A DNA stretch of 64,000 bases. Origin: Methylococcales bacterium (lineage in GTDB: Bacteria > Pseudomonadota > Gammaproteobacteria > Methylococcales > Methylomonadaceae). The notes under the pieces were generated by a model that saw only the letters and a program-made list of their open reading frames with translations, was not told the DNA's origin and did no database searches. A program made the translations under genes and the position numbers. Positions 1-9,458 of the stretch are shown here, piece by piece. Positions within the stretch are counted from its first letter, which is position 1, and the number at the start of each line of letters is the position of its first letter. The stretch is taken from the NCBI GenBank assembly GCA_028715725.1, contig JAQURG010000003.1, positions 62,001 through 126,000 of the forward strand, read 5' to 3'.

Positions 1-395
1 GACCTTTTTACTTCCCCCGATTTCTTCAATAAGCTATCGATAGAAGCTTCCTTGGTGCTGGTGTTCTGCTTATACCGCATTTATAGTATTTTTGTAATCT
101 TGCTTTTGATGATTTTAAATCATCAGTCTATAAAAATAACGGCATTTCATTTGATTTATTTTTCAGCATCCTCTGATATCTATATGTCTTACTTACCTGT
201 AAGACTGCCTGCAAAATATCTAGTTGATGCGTCAAGCCTGATGGTTGCGTATAACACAATATTTTGCAAGCGATTTATCTGATTGACTTTTGGCCAGCCA
301 GCCAGGAAAAACTTTATGTTGTGTCAGGCTCTATACCTGACTCCCTTGCCTCTATATGCGAAGACTAAACCACCAACCTTACGCCGACAAGTTTT
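1..395. other. Left-edge stretch without a supported gene
   Basis: I see no convincing gene here. A 76-codon plus-strand open frame (52-282) has no ribosome binding site, an unusual hydrophobic/tyrosine-rich composition and no recognisable family, so it is not called. No tRNA, terminator with a T-run, or repeat array is visible. Confidence 0.5.
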
Positions 396-869
396 TTATT
401 CACGCTCTTTTTGAATAATATTTCCAGCGCGATCCACTACCACACTCCAGTCATTCCCGGATGCGTTAACAGTCAAATCATATTCTTCGCCCACTCCATT
501 CGGGTTTACCACTAAAATAGCGTTTTTAATCGTATAAGCACCAAAAGCCGCCTTTAAATTATCGTAAACTGTTGAGGGCATCATATTGGCTCCCTGAACA
601 TTATCGCCACTAATAAAAAAATGGCCATTATCTCTATACAGTTCAATTATTTTCTCCTTATCCTTCTCTTCCTTAAAAGTAATTTCATATAAGGACTGCT
701 TGAAATGAGTTTTCTTTTCTGCGGAAATATCCATGGCATTGGGATGTCTTTTATAAAGCTGATCCAGTACTTGAGAAGGGATTGCTTCCTTATTCAAAAT
801 TTCAGCACCCGCTGAAACCGACGACAGCGACAACACTAAAAAGCCAACATTTAAAAAATAATAACGCAT
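396..869 (-). CDS. Putative periplasmic PepSY-like protein
   Basis: A 157-residue protein of unknown role. Residues 1 to about 22 form a signal peptide (short charged start, hydrophobic run, small residues at SAGAE), so it is probably exported to the periplasm. The rest resembles the PepSY-like/DUF2874 fold: an N-terminal helix followed by paired blocks with ITFKEEKDKEKIIELYRDNG and YDLTVNASGNDWSVVVDRAGN, which look like two copies of a beta-hairpin that ends in a D-x-x-G turn. Catalytic motifs are absent. A weak AGG sits about 12 bases before the ATG. It is divergent from the metal/redox genes that begin at 1146, and its tie to them is only by position. Confidence 0.6.
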   Translation of the reverse strand: MRYYFLNVGFLVLSLSSVSAGAEILNKEAIPSQVLDQLYKRHPNAMDISAEKKTHFKQSLYEITFKEEKDKEKIIELYRDNGHFFISGDNVQGANMMPSTVYDNLKAAFGAYTIKNAILVVNPNGVGEEYDLTVNASGNDWSVVVDRAGNIIQKERE

Positions 870-1145
870 TACTCTATTTACCTGTATGTGATTGTTGAAA
901 GGTTAGTTTCTATTATATAGTGTAAATGTTTTATGGCCCCCCTCCTTTGCAGCCGATGCGCATGGTTTTTTAAAATACTTCTAGTTTTCTATGCTGTACG
1001 GTATGCCCAAGCTGTTCCAGTAATATTTTATCAGGTACTGCATTTTCCTGATCACGAATTCTCGGCGGAAAAGCTGCAATTTTTAAGCTCCATTTCAGCT
1101 TTACGGCATAAGGTAGCGGAACTTAAATAATTTTAGGAGTATAAA

Positions 1146-1715
1146 ATGAAGCCGCAAGCATTAATTAAAGTATGGGATCTTCCCATTAGAATTTTTCACT
1201 GGCTGCTGGTTGCCGGATTCTTTGTCGCCTACCTGACTGAGGATGACTTATTAAACGTCCATGTCTGGGCGGGTTATCTGGTATTAGGTTTACTGCTGTT
1301 TAGATTAGTCTGGGGTTTTACAGGCAATAACTACGCCCGTTTCTCAAGTTTTTTATGCAGCCCCGTACAGTCCGCGGCCTATGTTAAAGACGTCATCGCC
1401 GCAAAAGCCAAGCGTTATATTGGACACAACCCGGCAGGCGCGCTGATGATCCTGTTATTACTGATCAGCCTATTGGCCACCTCCATCACCGGGCTTGCCG
1501 TCTACGGCGCCGATCAGGGAGCCGGACCATTAGCCTATATGGTTGGATCAAGCCATGAAAAAATGTGGGAAGAAGTCCATGAATCCTTTGCCAACTTTAC
1601 GCTGTTCCTGGTCGTTGTACATATCGCCGGAGTCATTATCGAAAGCATTATACACCGTGAAAATCTGGCAAAAGCCATGTGGAATGGCTACAAGAAGCCG
1701 CCCGTGGATGAGTAA
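1146..1715 (+). CDS. Cytochrome b561-family membrane protein
   Basis: A 189-residue di-haem cytochrome b of the bacterial cytochrome_B561 family, carrying electrons across the inner membrane. It opens with the family signature VWDLPIRIFHWLL (the H is a likely haem ligand). Four membrane segments follow, at about residues 15-30, 40-57, 95-115 and 145-163, with further candidate haem histidines at HVWAG, ESFAN-preceding EVHE, and VVHIAG. AGGAG stands 6 bases before the ATG. The metal ATPase starts 52 bases downstream on the same strand, so co-transcription is likely. Such cytochromes often serve a c-type cytochrome or reductase as partner, but none is encoded here. Family assignment is firm; the partner is unknown. 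Confidence 0.85.
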   Translation: MKPQALIKVWDLPIRIFHWLLVAGFFVAYLTEDDLLNVHVWAGYLVLGLLLFRLVWGFTGNNYARFSSFLCSPVQSAAYVKDVIAAKAKRYIGHNPAGALMILLLLISLLATSITGLAVYGADQGAGPLAYMVGSSHEKMWEEVHESFANFTLFLVVVHIAGVIIESIIHRENLAKAMWNGYKKPPVDE

Positions 1716-1767
1716 TCGGGCATAAAATCTTGAATGCCGGATTAACCTGAAGGCAATACTGACAAAC

Positions 1768-3717
1768 ATGACTGGCACATTTACAACCCGACAGCCCGCA
1801 CTAAAGGCAGAAAATATTATTGCCGCTTTGAGCATACTCGGCATCAGCGTTTATCTGGTTCTGAGGTATGCGCTCGATACAGGGCATGAAGTTTATACAC
1901 TGTCAGTCAACGCCATTTTATCTTCAGCAATCGCCAACTTATACCAGGGCCGATTCGATTTTTCCATTGCCCTGGTGCAACTACCGCTGCTTGCAGTTTT
2001 GGCGCTCGGCGGCATTCCTCTGGTTTACCAGCTTATCATCAAATTATTCCGGGGTGATTTTGGCGCCGATTTGCTGGCAGGCCTGTCGATAGTAACGGCG
2101 GTTTTGCTGGATGAGTATCTGGCCGGCAGTCTGGTGGTATTAATGCTTTCCGGCGGCGCCGCACTGGAAAACTATGCCGTGCGCAAAGCCTCTTCGGTTC
2201 TTCAGGCGCTTGCCAGGCGAATGCCGTCAGTTGCTCATAGAAAATCAGAAGATAAGCTGACCGATATTACAACGGAACAGGTCAATATCGGCGATACCTT
2301 ATTAATACTGCCTCATGAAATCTGCCCTGTCGACGGTACTGTACTGGAAGGTTCCGGAACCATGGATGAATCCTATTTGACGGGCGAGCCTTATATGATG
2401 TCGAAAACCGCAGGTTCACAAGTTATTTCCGGTGCGATAAACGGCGATTCGGCGTTAACGATTCGCGCGGATAAACGGTCTGTTGATTCCCGTTATGCCA
2501 AAATCATGGAAGTCATGCGTTCTTCGGAACAGTACCGCCCCAACATCAGACGCCTGGGAGATCAACTGGGCGCCTTTTATACGCCTTTAACAATCGCCTG
2601 CGCACTCACTGCCTGGGCCATGAGCGGTGATGTCATTCGTTTTCTGGCGGTGCTGGTGATTGCCACACCCTGCCCTTTGCTGATTGGCATACCGGTCACT
2701 ATTATCAGTTCCATTTCACTGGCCGCCAAACGGGAAATTATCATCAAAAATCCGGCCATTCTGGAAACCATCGGCACTTGCCGTACTGCAATTTTTGATA
2801 AAACCGGTACGCTGACATACGGCCGCCCTTCGTTGACTGCCTTGATTCCGGAAAAAAACCATGACAAGCTGGACGTCTTAAAGCTGACCGCCAGCCTGGA
2901 ACGCTATTCCAAACATCCGCTCTCCGGCGCGATTATAAAAGCGGCAGAAAAATCCGGATTATCTTTGTTAAGCGTTACCCATATCGCCGAATTACCCGGT
3001 AAAGGACTCATCGGCATTGTGTCGGATAAACAGGTACAAATTACCAGCCGTAAAAATTTTATTGAAAAATGCCCGGCTTTTGCTGACTCTCTGCCGCCTA
3101 TCACAGAAGGTCTGGAATGTATTGTGCTGATTGATGGACATTATGCAGCCACCCTGCAATTTCGGGATGAAGTGCGTACTGACAGCTCATCATTTATCAA
3201 TCATCTGCGGCCCAGCCATCTGTTTAATCGGGTTATGCTGGTATCCGGAGACAGGGAATCAGAAGTACGCTATCTGGCTGATCAAGTCGGCATCAAGCAT
3301 GTTTATTTTGGACAGAGCCCTGAGCAGAAACTGGAATTGGTCCGTAAAGAAACCAAAGCGGCAAAAACCGTCTATCTGGGTGACGGTATCAATGATGCAC
3401 CTTCTTTAACTGCTGCAACGATCGGCATAGCCTTTGGCCAAAACAGTGACATTACCGGTGAATCGGCGGACGCCGTCATCATGAATAGCTCACTGCTTAA
3501 TGTCGATGAGCTTTTTCATATTGGCGCACGTATGCGTAAAATTGCCTTGCAAAGCGCAGTTGGCGGCATGTTGCTGAGTTTGATCGGCATGGGTTTTGCC
3601 GGATTTGGTTATCTTGCACCGGTAGCCGGGGCCGTTATCCAGGAAATTATTGATGTCCTGGCTGTTTTAAATGCCTTAAGAGCGGCTATTCCTCCTAAAA
3701 CGCTTTCAGATTTTTAA
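1768..3717 (+). CDS. Heavy-metal P1B-type ATPase with TPC motif
   Basis: A 649-residue metal-translocating P-type ATPase that exports a transition-metal ion at the expense of ATP. Motifs in order are TGEP (actuator), [11 protein letters not shown] in the transport helix near residue 300, DKTGTLT with the phosphorylated Asp near residue 343, the SKHP nucleotide-binding motif, and GDGINDAP. There is no N-terminal heavy-metal-binding domain and no CxxC. In the published P1B scheme a TPC transport motif marks subgroup P1B-5, whose studied members move Fe(II) and Ni(II) rather than copper or zinc. The next genes are a two-component pair and a VIT-type Fe/Mn transporter, which fits iron or nickel homeostasis. 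The ATG has only a distant GAAGG, so the start is moderately sure. Confidence 0.88.
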   Translation: MTGTFTTRQPALKAENIIAALSILGISVYLVLRYALDTGHEVYTLSVNAILSSAIANLYQGRFDFSIALVQLPLLAVLALGGIPLVYQLIIKLFRGDFGADLLAGLSIVTAVLLDEYLAGSLVVLMLSGGAALENYAVRKASSVLQALARRMPSVAHRKSEDKLTDITTEQVNIGDTLLILPHEICPVDGTVLEGSGTMDESYLTGEPYMMSKTAGSQVISGAINGDSALTIRADKRSVDSRYAKIMEVMRSSEQYRPNIRRLGDQLGAFYTPLTIACALTAWAMSGDVIRFLAVLVIATPCPLLIGIPVTIISSISLAAKREIIIKNPAILETIGTCRTAIFDKTGTLTYGRPSLTALIPEKNHDKLDVLKLTASLERYSKHPLSGAIIKAAEKSGLSLLSVTHIAELPGKGLIGIVSDKQVQITSRKNFIEKCPAFADSLPPITEGLECIVLIDGHYAATLQFRDEVRTDSSSFINHLRPSHLFNRVMLVSGDRESEVRYLADQVGIKHVYFGQSPEQKLELVRKETKAAKTVYLGDGINDAPSLTAATIGIAFGQNSDITGESADAVIMNSSLLNVDELFHIGARMRKIALQSAVGGMLLSLIGMGFAGFGYLAPVAGAVIQEIIDVLAVLNALRAAIPPKTLSDF

Positions 3718-3765
3718 TAGCTGCACAATGACAATAGCCGTTAAACCCGAATAAGGAAAATAATC

Positions 3766-4434
3766 ATGCGCCTACTGCTCGTTGAAGATAACTTTGAGTT
3801 AGCCCGCAGTTTAAAAAGCGATCTGGAAAAAGCAGGTTTTGCAGTCGATGTTTCTCATGATGGCATTGAAGGTGAGTTTTTGGGTGATGAAGATATTTAT
3901 GAGCTGGCAATACTGGATCTGGGCTTGCCCTATCGTAGCGGACTGGATATTTTAAGACATTGGCGGGCCAGACAAAATACATTACCCGTCCTGATACTGA
4001 CGGCACGTGACGCATGGTATGAAAAAGTGGACGGCTTTAAAGCAGGAGCCGATGATTATCTGGGCAAACCGTTTCATACGGAAGAATTACTGGCGCGGAT
4101 AAACGCCTTGCTCCACCGCGTCCATCAACATTCGGGCGGCAAATTACAGGTTGGCGGTTTAAAACTTGATGAAGATCGTCAACAGGTTATTACCGAAACC
4201 GGTGAAGTTCACGAACTCACCGGCATTGAGTTCAAATTATTGCGTTGCTTTCTCCTGCACCCCGGACAAGTATTGAGCAAAGCCACACTAACGGACCATA
4301 TCTACGATTTTGACTCGGATAAAGACAGCAATGTAATTGAAGTCTACATTAATCACTTGCGCCAGAAACTGGGCAAACGCCGTATTGAAACCCGCAGAGG
4401 CCAAGGTTATGTTTTCAAGGAACAGCCTGAATGA
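3766..4434 (+). CDS. OmpR-family response regulator
   Basis: A 222-residue DNA-binding response regulator. The receiver domain (about 1-115) has the acidic pair in LLLVEDN, the phosphoacceptor Asp in LAILDLGLP near residue 51, the Thr in ILTAR and the Lys in LGKPF. The C-terminal half is a winged-helix OmpR/PhoB domain ending RRIETRRGQGYVF. It resembles the QseB/PmrA group most. AAGGA lies 9 bases before the ATG. It overlaps the sensor kinase gene by ATGA, so the two are translationally coupled, and it follows the P-type ATPase by 48 bases, which suggests that it controls this metal operon. Confidence 0.9.
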   Translation: MRLLLVEDNFELARSLKSDLEKAGFAVDVSHDGIEGEFLGDEDIYELAILDLGLPYRSGLDILRHWRARQNTLPVLILTARDAWYEKVDGFKAGADDYLGKPFHTEELLARINALLHRVHQHSGGKLQVGGLKLDEDRQQVITETGEVHELTGIEFKLLRCFLLHPGQVLSKATLTDHIYDFDSDKDSNVIEVYINHLRQKLGKRRIETRRGQGYVFKEQPE

Positions 4435-5777
4435 AATCTTTGCAACTGCGTTTGGGCATTGGCCTGTGCATCAGCCTTATCAGTGTTTTCATCATTTTAT
4501 GGGGATTGACCGGCAGCTCGATTCGGAATCTGGCCGAAGAAACTGTTGCAGAACATCTTGAACATGATGCGGAAAGCATTGTATCTGCTATATACATCGA
4601 TGCCGCCAATAATCTTGCCCTGAATACTGAGCGGATTGAACCGGTTTATCTTGAGCCTTTTTCGGGAGACTACTATCAGATTATCACCGATGCGCAGGTC
4701 ATCCGTTCCCGCTCGCTTTTGAATCAGGATATTGTTACCCAGGTAGTGCCTCCAGGAGAAAAACGCAAGCTTTACAGCGTGGGCCCGAATCTTCAGCCTT
4801 TAATGCTCATCGTGTATGGATATAACAAACTGGGCCGTGATATTACCATGGCGGTCGCTGAAGACCTGTCGCCTACCCTGGCGCGAATAGCCGCGTTTCA
4901 ACATCGGTACACGCTGATTGCACTGGTTTTATTACTGCTGCTGATTATCGTACAGGTCATTATTTTACGCACCGGGTTTCATCGTCTGACATGCATATCA
5001 CAACAGATCAGGGCACTGGAAAGAGGGCAACGAGCACAGCTGGATACGGATGTACCTCAGGAAGTCGTTGCATTAGTGCATGAAGTCAACTGGTTGTTGA
5101 AAGTGCTGGACCAACGCCTGCAACGCTCGCGCAACGCCCTTGGCGATCTCGCCCATGCCTTAAAGACGCCCTTGACTGTATTGCAGCAACTCCCGCGCAA
5201 AGCCGAATTAAAGTCACAGCCGGCAGTTTGCCAAATCCTGCAAACCCAAACCGCAAATATGCAAAATATCATGGAGCGGGTTCTAAAGCGGGCGCGTATG
5301 GCCGGCTCCGGCCCAACATTTAGAATGTTCGACATAAAGCAGGAAATAACCGCTCTAATCAAAGTGCTGCAAAGCATGTATCGGGATAAAAACCTCAGCA
5401 TCAGTTTTGCAGAGCCAGAAACAGCCACTTTACTGATCGACAGGGAAGATATGCTGGAACTGGCCGGAAATTTGCTTGATAACGCCTGTAAATGGGCCAA
5501 ATCCAGAGTTAATATATATTTTGACATCGGGGAGGCAATTCATCTGATTGTTGAAGATGACGGCCCCGGCGTTTCTGATAACGATTTTGCCAAACTCACT
5601 CAACGCGGCGCTCGGCTGGATGAAGCCGTTAGCGGCCATGGGCTGGGTTTAGCCATTGCTCAATCCATAGCGGAGCAGTATAGCGGACAACTTATTTTGC
5701 GCCGATCCGATAAGCTGGGCGGATTTTACGTGGAAGCTATATTATGCAAAGCCGAACCGATGTTAATGAATTCTTAA
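4431..5777 (+). CDS. Sensor histidine kinase
   Basis: A 448-residue inner-membrane histidine kinase, partner of the regulator just upstream. It has a first membrane segment at about residues 8-28, a periplasmic domain of roughly 130 residues, a second membrane segment at about 160-182, a HAMP-like linker, a dimerisation helix with the phospho-accepting His in LAHALKTPL, an N-box (GNLLDNACKWA) and ATP-lid glycines (VEDDGPGV and GHGLGLAIA). Overall organisation is PhoQ/QseC-like. The periplasmic sensor has no motif that reveals the ligand; a metal ion is the natural guess from the neighbours. Its 3' end overlaps the VIT gene by 34 bases if the upstream VIT start is right. Confidence 0.9.
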   Translation: MKSLQLRLGIGLCISLISVFIILWGLTGSSIRNLAEETVAEHLEHDAESIVSAIYIDAANNLALNTERIEPVYLEPFSGDYYQIITDAQVIRSRSLLNQDIVTQVVPPGEKRKLYSVGPNLQPLMLIVYGYNKLGRDITMAVAEDLSPTLARIAAFQHRYTLIALVLLLLLIIVQVIILRTGFHRLTCISQQIRALERGQRAQLDTDVPQEVVALVHEVNWLLKVLDQRLQRSRNALGDLAHALKTPLTVLQQLPRKAELKSQPAVCQILQTQTANMQNIMERVLKRARMAGSGPTFRMFDIKQEITALIKVLQSMYRDKNLSISFAEPETATLLIDREDMLELAGNLLDNACKWAKSRVNIYFDIGEAIHLIVEDDGPGVSDNDFAKLTQRGARLDEAVSGHGLGLAIAQSIAEQYSGQLILRRSDKLGGFYVEAILCKAEPMLMNS

Positions 5778-6499
5778 TTACTCCAATAGCAGATCGACAA
5801 ATGCCGCCAGGTTATCATTACGAAATACATCGAAGTCATCGCATCGGCTGGTTGCGCGCCGCTGTTTTAGGCGCAAACGACGGTATTGTTTCAACAGCCA
5901 GTTTAATTGTAGGAATTGCAGCCTCCCATGCAGCGCATAACGAAATTTTATTGGCAGGTATAGCCGGTCTGGTTGCCGGCGCAATGTCAATGGCGGCTGG
6001 TGAATATGTATCGGTCAGCTCACAAGCTGACACTGAACAAGCTGATTTGGTTCGCGAGCGCCAGGAACTGGATGAAAATGAGCATCTTGAAAAACAGGAA
6101 CTTCAAAATATCTATATGCTGCGCGGCCTGGACCCTTTGCTTGCAGCACAGGTCGCCGAGCAACTGATGAAACATGATGCTCTGGGCGCTCATGCCCGCG
6201 ATGAACTGGGCATTTCCGGCGCAGGCACAGCGCGTCCTGTCCAGGCGGCTTTGACTTCGGCTGTAACTTTCGCCGTTGGTGCGGTATTGCCTTTATTAAT
6301 GGTATTGATTGCCCCGGTTTCCGATTTAATCATAATAGTGTCGCTGTCATCGCTGCTGTTCCTGGCGCTATTAGGTAGCCTGGCGGCCCATACCGGCGGC
6401 TCAGGCCTTATTAAAGGTGCTTTTAGAGTTACCTTCTGGGGCGCATTGGCGATGGGGCTCACAGCAGCCGTAGGTTCAGTTTTTGGAACGGTGGTATGA
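5744..6499 (+). CDS. VIT1/CCC1-family iron/manganese transporter
   Basis: A 251-residue member of the vacuolar iron transporter family, which moves Fe(II) or Mn(II) across membranes. The hallmark first helix is present (RAAVLGANDGIVSTASLIVG), then GLVAGAMSMAAGEYVSVSSQ, a cytoplasmic acidic stretch rich in Glu (about residues 97-150; in the plant family this region binds metal), and three C-terminal membrane segments. The chosen ATG has GGAAG 8 bases upstream; an ATG at 5801 would remove the overlap with the kinase and begin closer to the conserved part but lacks a ribosome site. It ends the metal operon and overlaps the convergent gene at 6476 by 24 bases. Confidence 0.88.
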   Translation: MQSRTDVNEFLITPIADRQMPPGYHYEIHRSHRIGWLRAAVLGANDGIVSTASLIVGIAASHAAHNEILLAGIAGLVAGAMSMAAGEYVSVSSQADTEQADLVRERQELDENEHLEKQELQNIYMLRGLDPLLAAQVAEQLMKHDALGAHARDELGISGAGTARPVQAALTSAVTFAVGAVLPLLMVLIAPVSDLIIIVSLSSLLFLALLGSLAAHTGGSGLIKGAFRVTFWGALAMGLTAAVGSVFGTVV

Positions 6500-7237
6500 G
6501 TTAACATGCATTGTTACTTTGCATTTTGGGTAATTTATACAGCCCCAGAATTCATTTCCCACATTGATTCCTCGTTTTATTACTCTCTTTATCATTTTTA
6601 CATTGCAGTGAACGCAAGTAGGTGTACTGTAATCCCCTTCAGTGGCAATCCCGTCAATTCTTCTTTTACTGATCTCGTCAAGGCCGTTAATCAGATCGAC
6701 AAACTCATCTGCATCGATGAGAATTAACTTTCTGTGTTTTGCAAATTCTATTGCGTCGGGACTATAAATTGATGTTGTTAAAAAGATACCATGTCTTACC
6801 TGTTCAGCCGCCATTATCCCGTAAAGCTCACGGATCAGGTTGACGCCGATTGGTTTATTCCATGCTTTGCATTGCCCTATTGCAAGCAGGCGTCCGTTTT
6901 TGTCACATATCCTTAAATCGACTCCTCCATCTGCGCCGGTACAGGTTACGTTAGCATTACAATTTTTTATTCTTAAATATTCCATGCAAACTTCTTCGTA
7001 CCGCTTCCATTCTAATGATTTTAAAAACGCCTTGTTCCAGCTTATAGCTTGTTCATCTGTCCTTTTACTTTCTGTTTTTATCCGGAAGGGTTTTGTTGAT
7101 TCTTTTACCTGTATTGGTTTTACTGATTTTGGAGCTATTATCCTTTTAGTTTTTTTGCCAGTTTCCTTTTTGTTTCCAATGACTATCATGATTGTTGCAA
7201 TAATTGCCAGAACAATTAAACTCAAAAAAATACTCAT
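6476..7237 (-). CDS. Membrane-anchored Mrr-like restriction endonuclease with zinc ribbon
   Basis: A 253-residue protein with three parts. Residues 3-21 are one hydrophobic segment, followed by a Lys-rich linker. Residues about 75-190 match the Mrr catalytic (restriction_endonuc_4-like) domain: WKRYEEVCMEYLR, then TGADGGVDLRI and IGQCKAW give the D...QxK active site of the PD-(D/E)xK fold. Residues about 205-245 hold a topoisomerase-type C4 zinc ribbon (CVHCNVKM and FWGCINYPKC). Mrr-like enzymes cut modified DNA in known cases; a membrane-tethered form with a zinc ribbon is seen in many bacteria without a defined target. No methylase is adjacent. It converges on the VIT gene. Confidence 0.8.
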   Translation of the reverse strand: MSIFLSLIVLAIIATIMIVIGNKKETGKKTKRIIAPKSVKPIQVKESTKPFRIKTESKRTDEQAISWNKAFLKSLEWKRYEEVCMEYLRIKNCNANVTCTGADGGVDLRICDKNGRLLAIGQCKAWNKPIGVNLIRELYGIMAAEQVRHGIFLTTSIYSPDAIEFAKHRKLILIDADEFVDLINGLDEISKRRIDGIATEGDYSTPTCVHCNVKMIKRVIKRGINVGNEFWGCINYPKCKVTMHVNSYHRSKN

Positions 7238-7343
7238 TCACTATCCTTAATATTTGAATACCCCCGCTTTAGCCATAGGACAAGCAAAGTTTACCCGCAG
7301 ATTATCCGAAGAGCCAAGGCTTGTCCGTAAGCACTTGAGTTAT

Positions 7344-7691
7344 CTAAATGTCCTCTACCTTGGCAAAAGTATGCGCCCATGCCAGATCCTCGGGGTTCCA
7401 GGTCATACCTGCATGCATCTTTAAAATAATGTTCTTATAGGCTTCAAGATCAGGATATCCTTCGGCTCTGGCATGTTCATCGGTCATATCTCCTAAACGC
7501 TGACGCGTTAAATCGGTCACCACAAAAGCCATTCCGTCCAGCTCGAATTCTTCTCCAGGCCAGCCATAAACCCCATTACGGCGTTGCTGGGTTTTTATTC
7601 CTTCTTTGGCGGCAGCCACCAGTTTGGGATGAGTGACTAAACGATCTATCGAACAAGTTTTATCGGGATAAGTATCCATTGCTAATTTCAT
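7344..7691 (-). CDS. ASCH domain-containing protein
   Basis: A 115-residue protein with the ASCH fold, a PUA-like beta-barrel thought to bind RNA or modified nucleotides. The typical features are TQQRRNGVYGWPGEEF near the N-terminus, a central VVTDLTRQRLGDMTDEHARAEGY and the following DLEAYK. Some ASCH proteins hydrolyse N4-acetylcytidine, but this member cannot be assigned a reaction from sequence. It lies 63 bases downstream of the UbiB-family gene on the same strand, probably in its own or the same transcript. Confidence 0.75.
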   Translation of the reverse strand: MKLAMDTYPDKTCSIDRLVTHPKLVAAAKEGIKTQQRRNGVYGWPGEEFELDGMAFVVTDLTRQRLGDMTDEHARAEGYPDLEAYKNIILKMHAGMTWNPEDLAWAHTFAKVEDI

Positions 7692-7754
7692 CTAAATTAA
7701 ATAAGTTGTTATTGTAGTAGCACCGGCACAGTCAGAACCTGTGATCTGCTTAAC

Positions 7755-9443
7755 TTAAGTGATCCGGTTATTGCCGCTTTTCCGAATAGAAAACAATAAC
7801 CAGACAACGCCAAAGGCGGCAAAAGTATATCCTACAAAAGCTAATGCCGGTGAACCGGATGATTCCGGCTCACTTTTTAATGACGTAATAATGGAAGATC
7901 CAATGATTAGCGAGGCTGTCACTATGCCTACCGTTAGCCGGCTAATGGCATTATCCATAGTATTAACGTAGTGGTCGAGATACTTTATATTAATATCAAC
8001 CTGAAAAGCCCCTTTTCTGGATGCCCGTATCAGTTTCCGTAAATCTTTCGGTAAACTTGACAGTAAATCAGCGACATTGACTAAATTACGCCAACCCCGC
8101 TTGGCGATGGCCTGAGATCTGTAACGTTCCTGCATGATTCTCTGGATATAAGGCGTCGCAAAAAGCAGAGTATTAAAATCAGGATTAAGGTATCTGCCGA
8201 GGCTATCCAGAGTAATATAAGCCTTGATAAGTAGAGCGAGATCGGGGGGCAAGGTCAGCTTGTGATCTCTCAACAATGCCATCAAATCGCTTAGCATGTC
8301 TGTCAGACTTAAATCCTTCAGGGACAGGGAGCTGTATTGATCGACGAATGCCTCTATATCTATAGTCAGCGCATGCTCATCTGTGCTGACAGTTTCCGAC
8401 CAGTCTTCAAGTATTTCCGCCACTTTAATCGGGTCGTGATTGACCATGCCGTACAGCAAACTGACCACTTGATCCCTCCGCTCTTCAGTAAGCCTGCCTA
8501 TCATCCCGAAATCGATAAACGCCAGTTTATTATCAGGAAGATAGAATACATTTCCCGGATGGGGATCGGCATGAAAAAATCCATCTTTCATAATCATTTT
8601 CATGACTGCATTGGTGCCCCGGTCAGCCAGCAGCTTTCTATCGAGCCCTGCGCTTTCCATGGCTTCAAGATCCCTGCCGTTAATGCCCCGGATATATTCC
8701 TGAACATTGATTCTCTCTCCGGTCCATTGCCAGTAGACTTTGGGAATGATGATGTCAGGGTTATCAGCTAAATTTAAGGCTACCCGCTCTGCATTTCTGC
8801 CCTCGCCGGCAAGGTCGAGCTCCCTGCGCAATGACTGGTTAAACTGACGAAGAATTTCTCTTGGATGAAAGCGGCGAAGCTCTGAGGATTCAGATTCGGC
8901 AATATCAACAATACGTTGCAAAAGGCGTAAATCAGCTTCAATTATTTTGCGCAAGCCCGGCCGCCGAACTTTTAAGACAACTTGGGTTCCATCTTTCAGT
9001 ACCGCTCTATGAACCTGGGCGATAGAAGCCGCTGCAAGCGGCAGCCTGTCGACTTCCAGAAAAAATTCATCAATGCACCCGCCGATATCTTCTTCAATCT
9101 GGGGCAGCAAGTCTTCGAACGGTACAGGAGGCGCCTGGTCTTGAAGTTTTTCAAACTCGGCAATATATTGAGGCGGAAATAAATCGACGCGAGTGGCAAG
9201 AATTTGCCCCAGCTTGATGAATGTCGGCCCTAAGTCTTCCAGTACCCTGCGTATGCGCTGAGGAGTGTCGAGTCTGGCATACTCTCCTGTATGGTGCCAA
9301 TTTAATACTCTGCCGGCACGCTCCAATGCGCTGCCGAGTCCTACGATGCGAACAAAACTGCCAAACCCGTAGCGGATTAATACGGTCGCAATATCATGAA
9401 CTCTACCGAGATCCCGTGCTGCATTTAACACTTCCCACAACAT
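7755..9443 (-). CDS. UbiB/AarF (ABC1)-family protein kinase-like protein
   Basis: A 562-residue atypical kinase of the UbiB family. The diagnostic KxGQ motif is in FIKLGQILATR, followed by PPQYIAEFEKLQDQAPP; the ATP-binding Ala-rich stretch and Lys are in AAASIAQVHRA and VVLKVRRPG; FHADPHPGN and LAFIDFGM supply the catalytic and metal-binding Asp. Two C-terminal membrane segments lie at about residues 505-555. E. coli UbiB (546 residues) supports ubiquinone synthesis. Here the gene is not beside ubiE/ubiJ, so it may be a paralogue with a lipid-related role. CAGGA precedes the ATG, and the next gene upstream ends 15 bases away, so they form an operon. Confidence 0.85.
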   Translation of the reverse strand: MLWEVLNAARDLGRVHDIATVLIRYGFGSFVRIVGLGSALERAGRVLNWHHTGEYARLDTPQRIRRVLEDLGPTFIKLGQILATRVDLFPPQYIAEFEKLQDQAPPVPFEDLLPQIEEDIGGCIDEFFLEVDRLPLAAASIAQVHRAVLKDGTQVVLKVRRPGLRKIIEADLRLLQRIVDIAESESSELRRFHPREILRQFNQSLRRELDLAGEGRNAERVALNLADNPDIIIPKVYWQWTGERINVQEYIRGINGRDLEAMESAGLDRKLLADRGTNAVMKMIMKDGFFHADPHPGNVFYLPDNKLAFIDFGMIGRLTEERRDQVVSLLYGMVNHDPIKVAEILEDWSETVSTDEHALTIDIEAFVDQYSSLSLKDLSLTDMLSDLMALLRDHKLTLPPDLALLIKAYITLDSLGRYLNPDFNTLLFATPYIQRIMQERYRSQAIAKRGWRNLVNVADLLSSLPKDLRKLIRASRKGAFQVDINIKYLDHYVNTMDNAISRLTVGIVTASLIIGSSIITSLKSEPESSGSPALAFVGYTFAAFGVVWLLFSIRKSGNNRIT

Positions 9444-9458
9444 AATAGTCCTGAACAG

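Noticed and set aside
52-282. 76-codon plus-strand frame at the left edge
   Set aside because: No ribosome site, atypical composition, no known relatives.
933-1130. 65-codon plus-strand frame before cytochrome b561
   Set aside because: No Shine-Dalgarno and no recognisable domain; the sequence with a Cys- and Phe-rich start looks random. It probably is the leader of the b561 operon.
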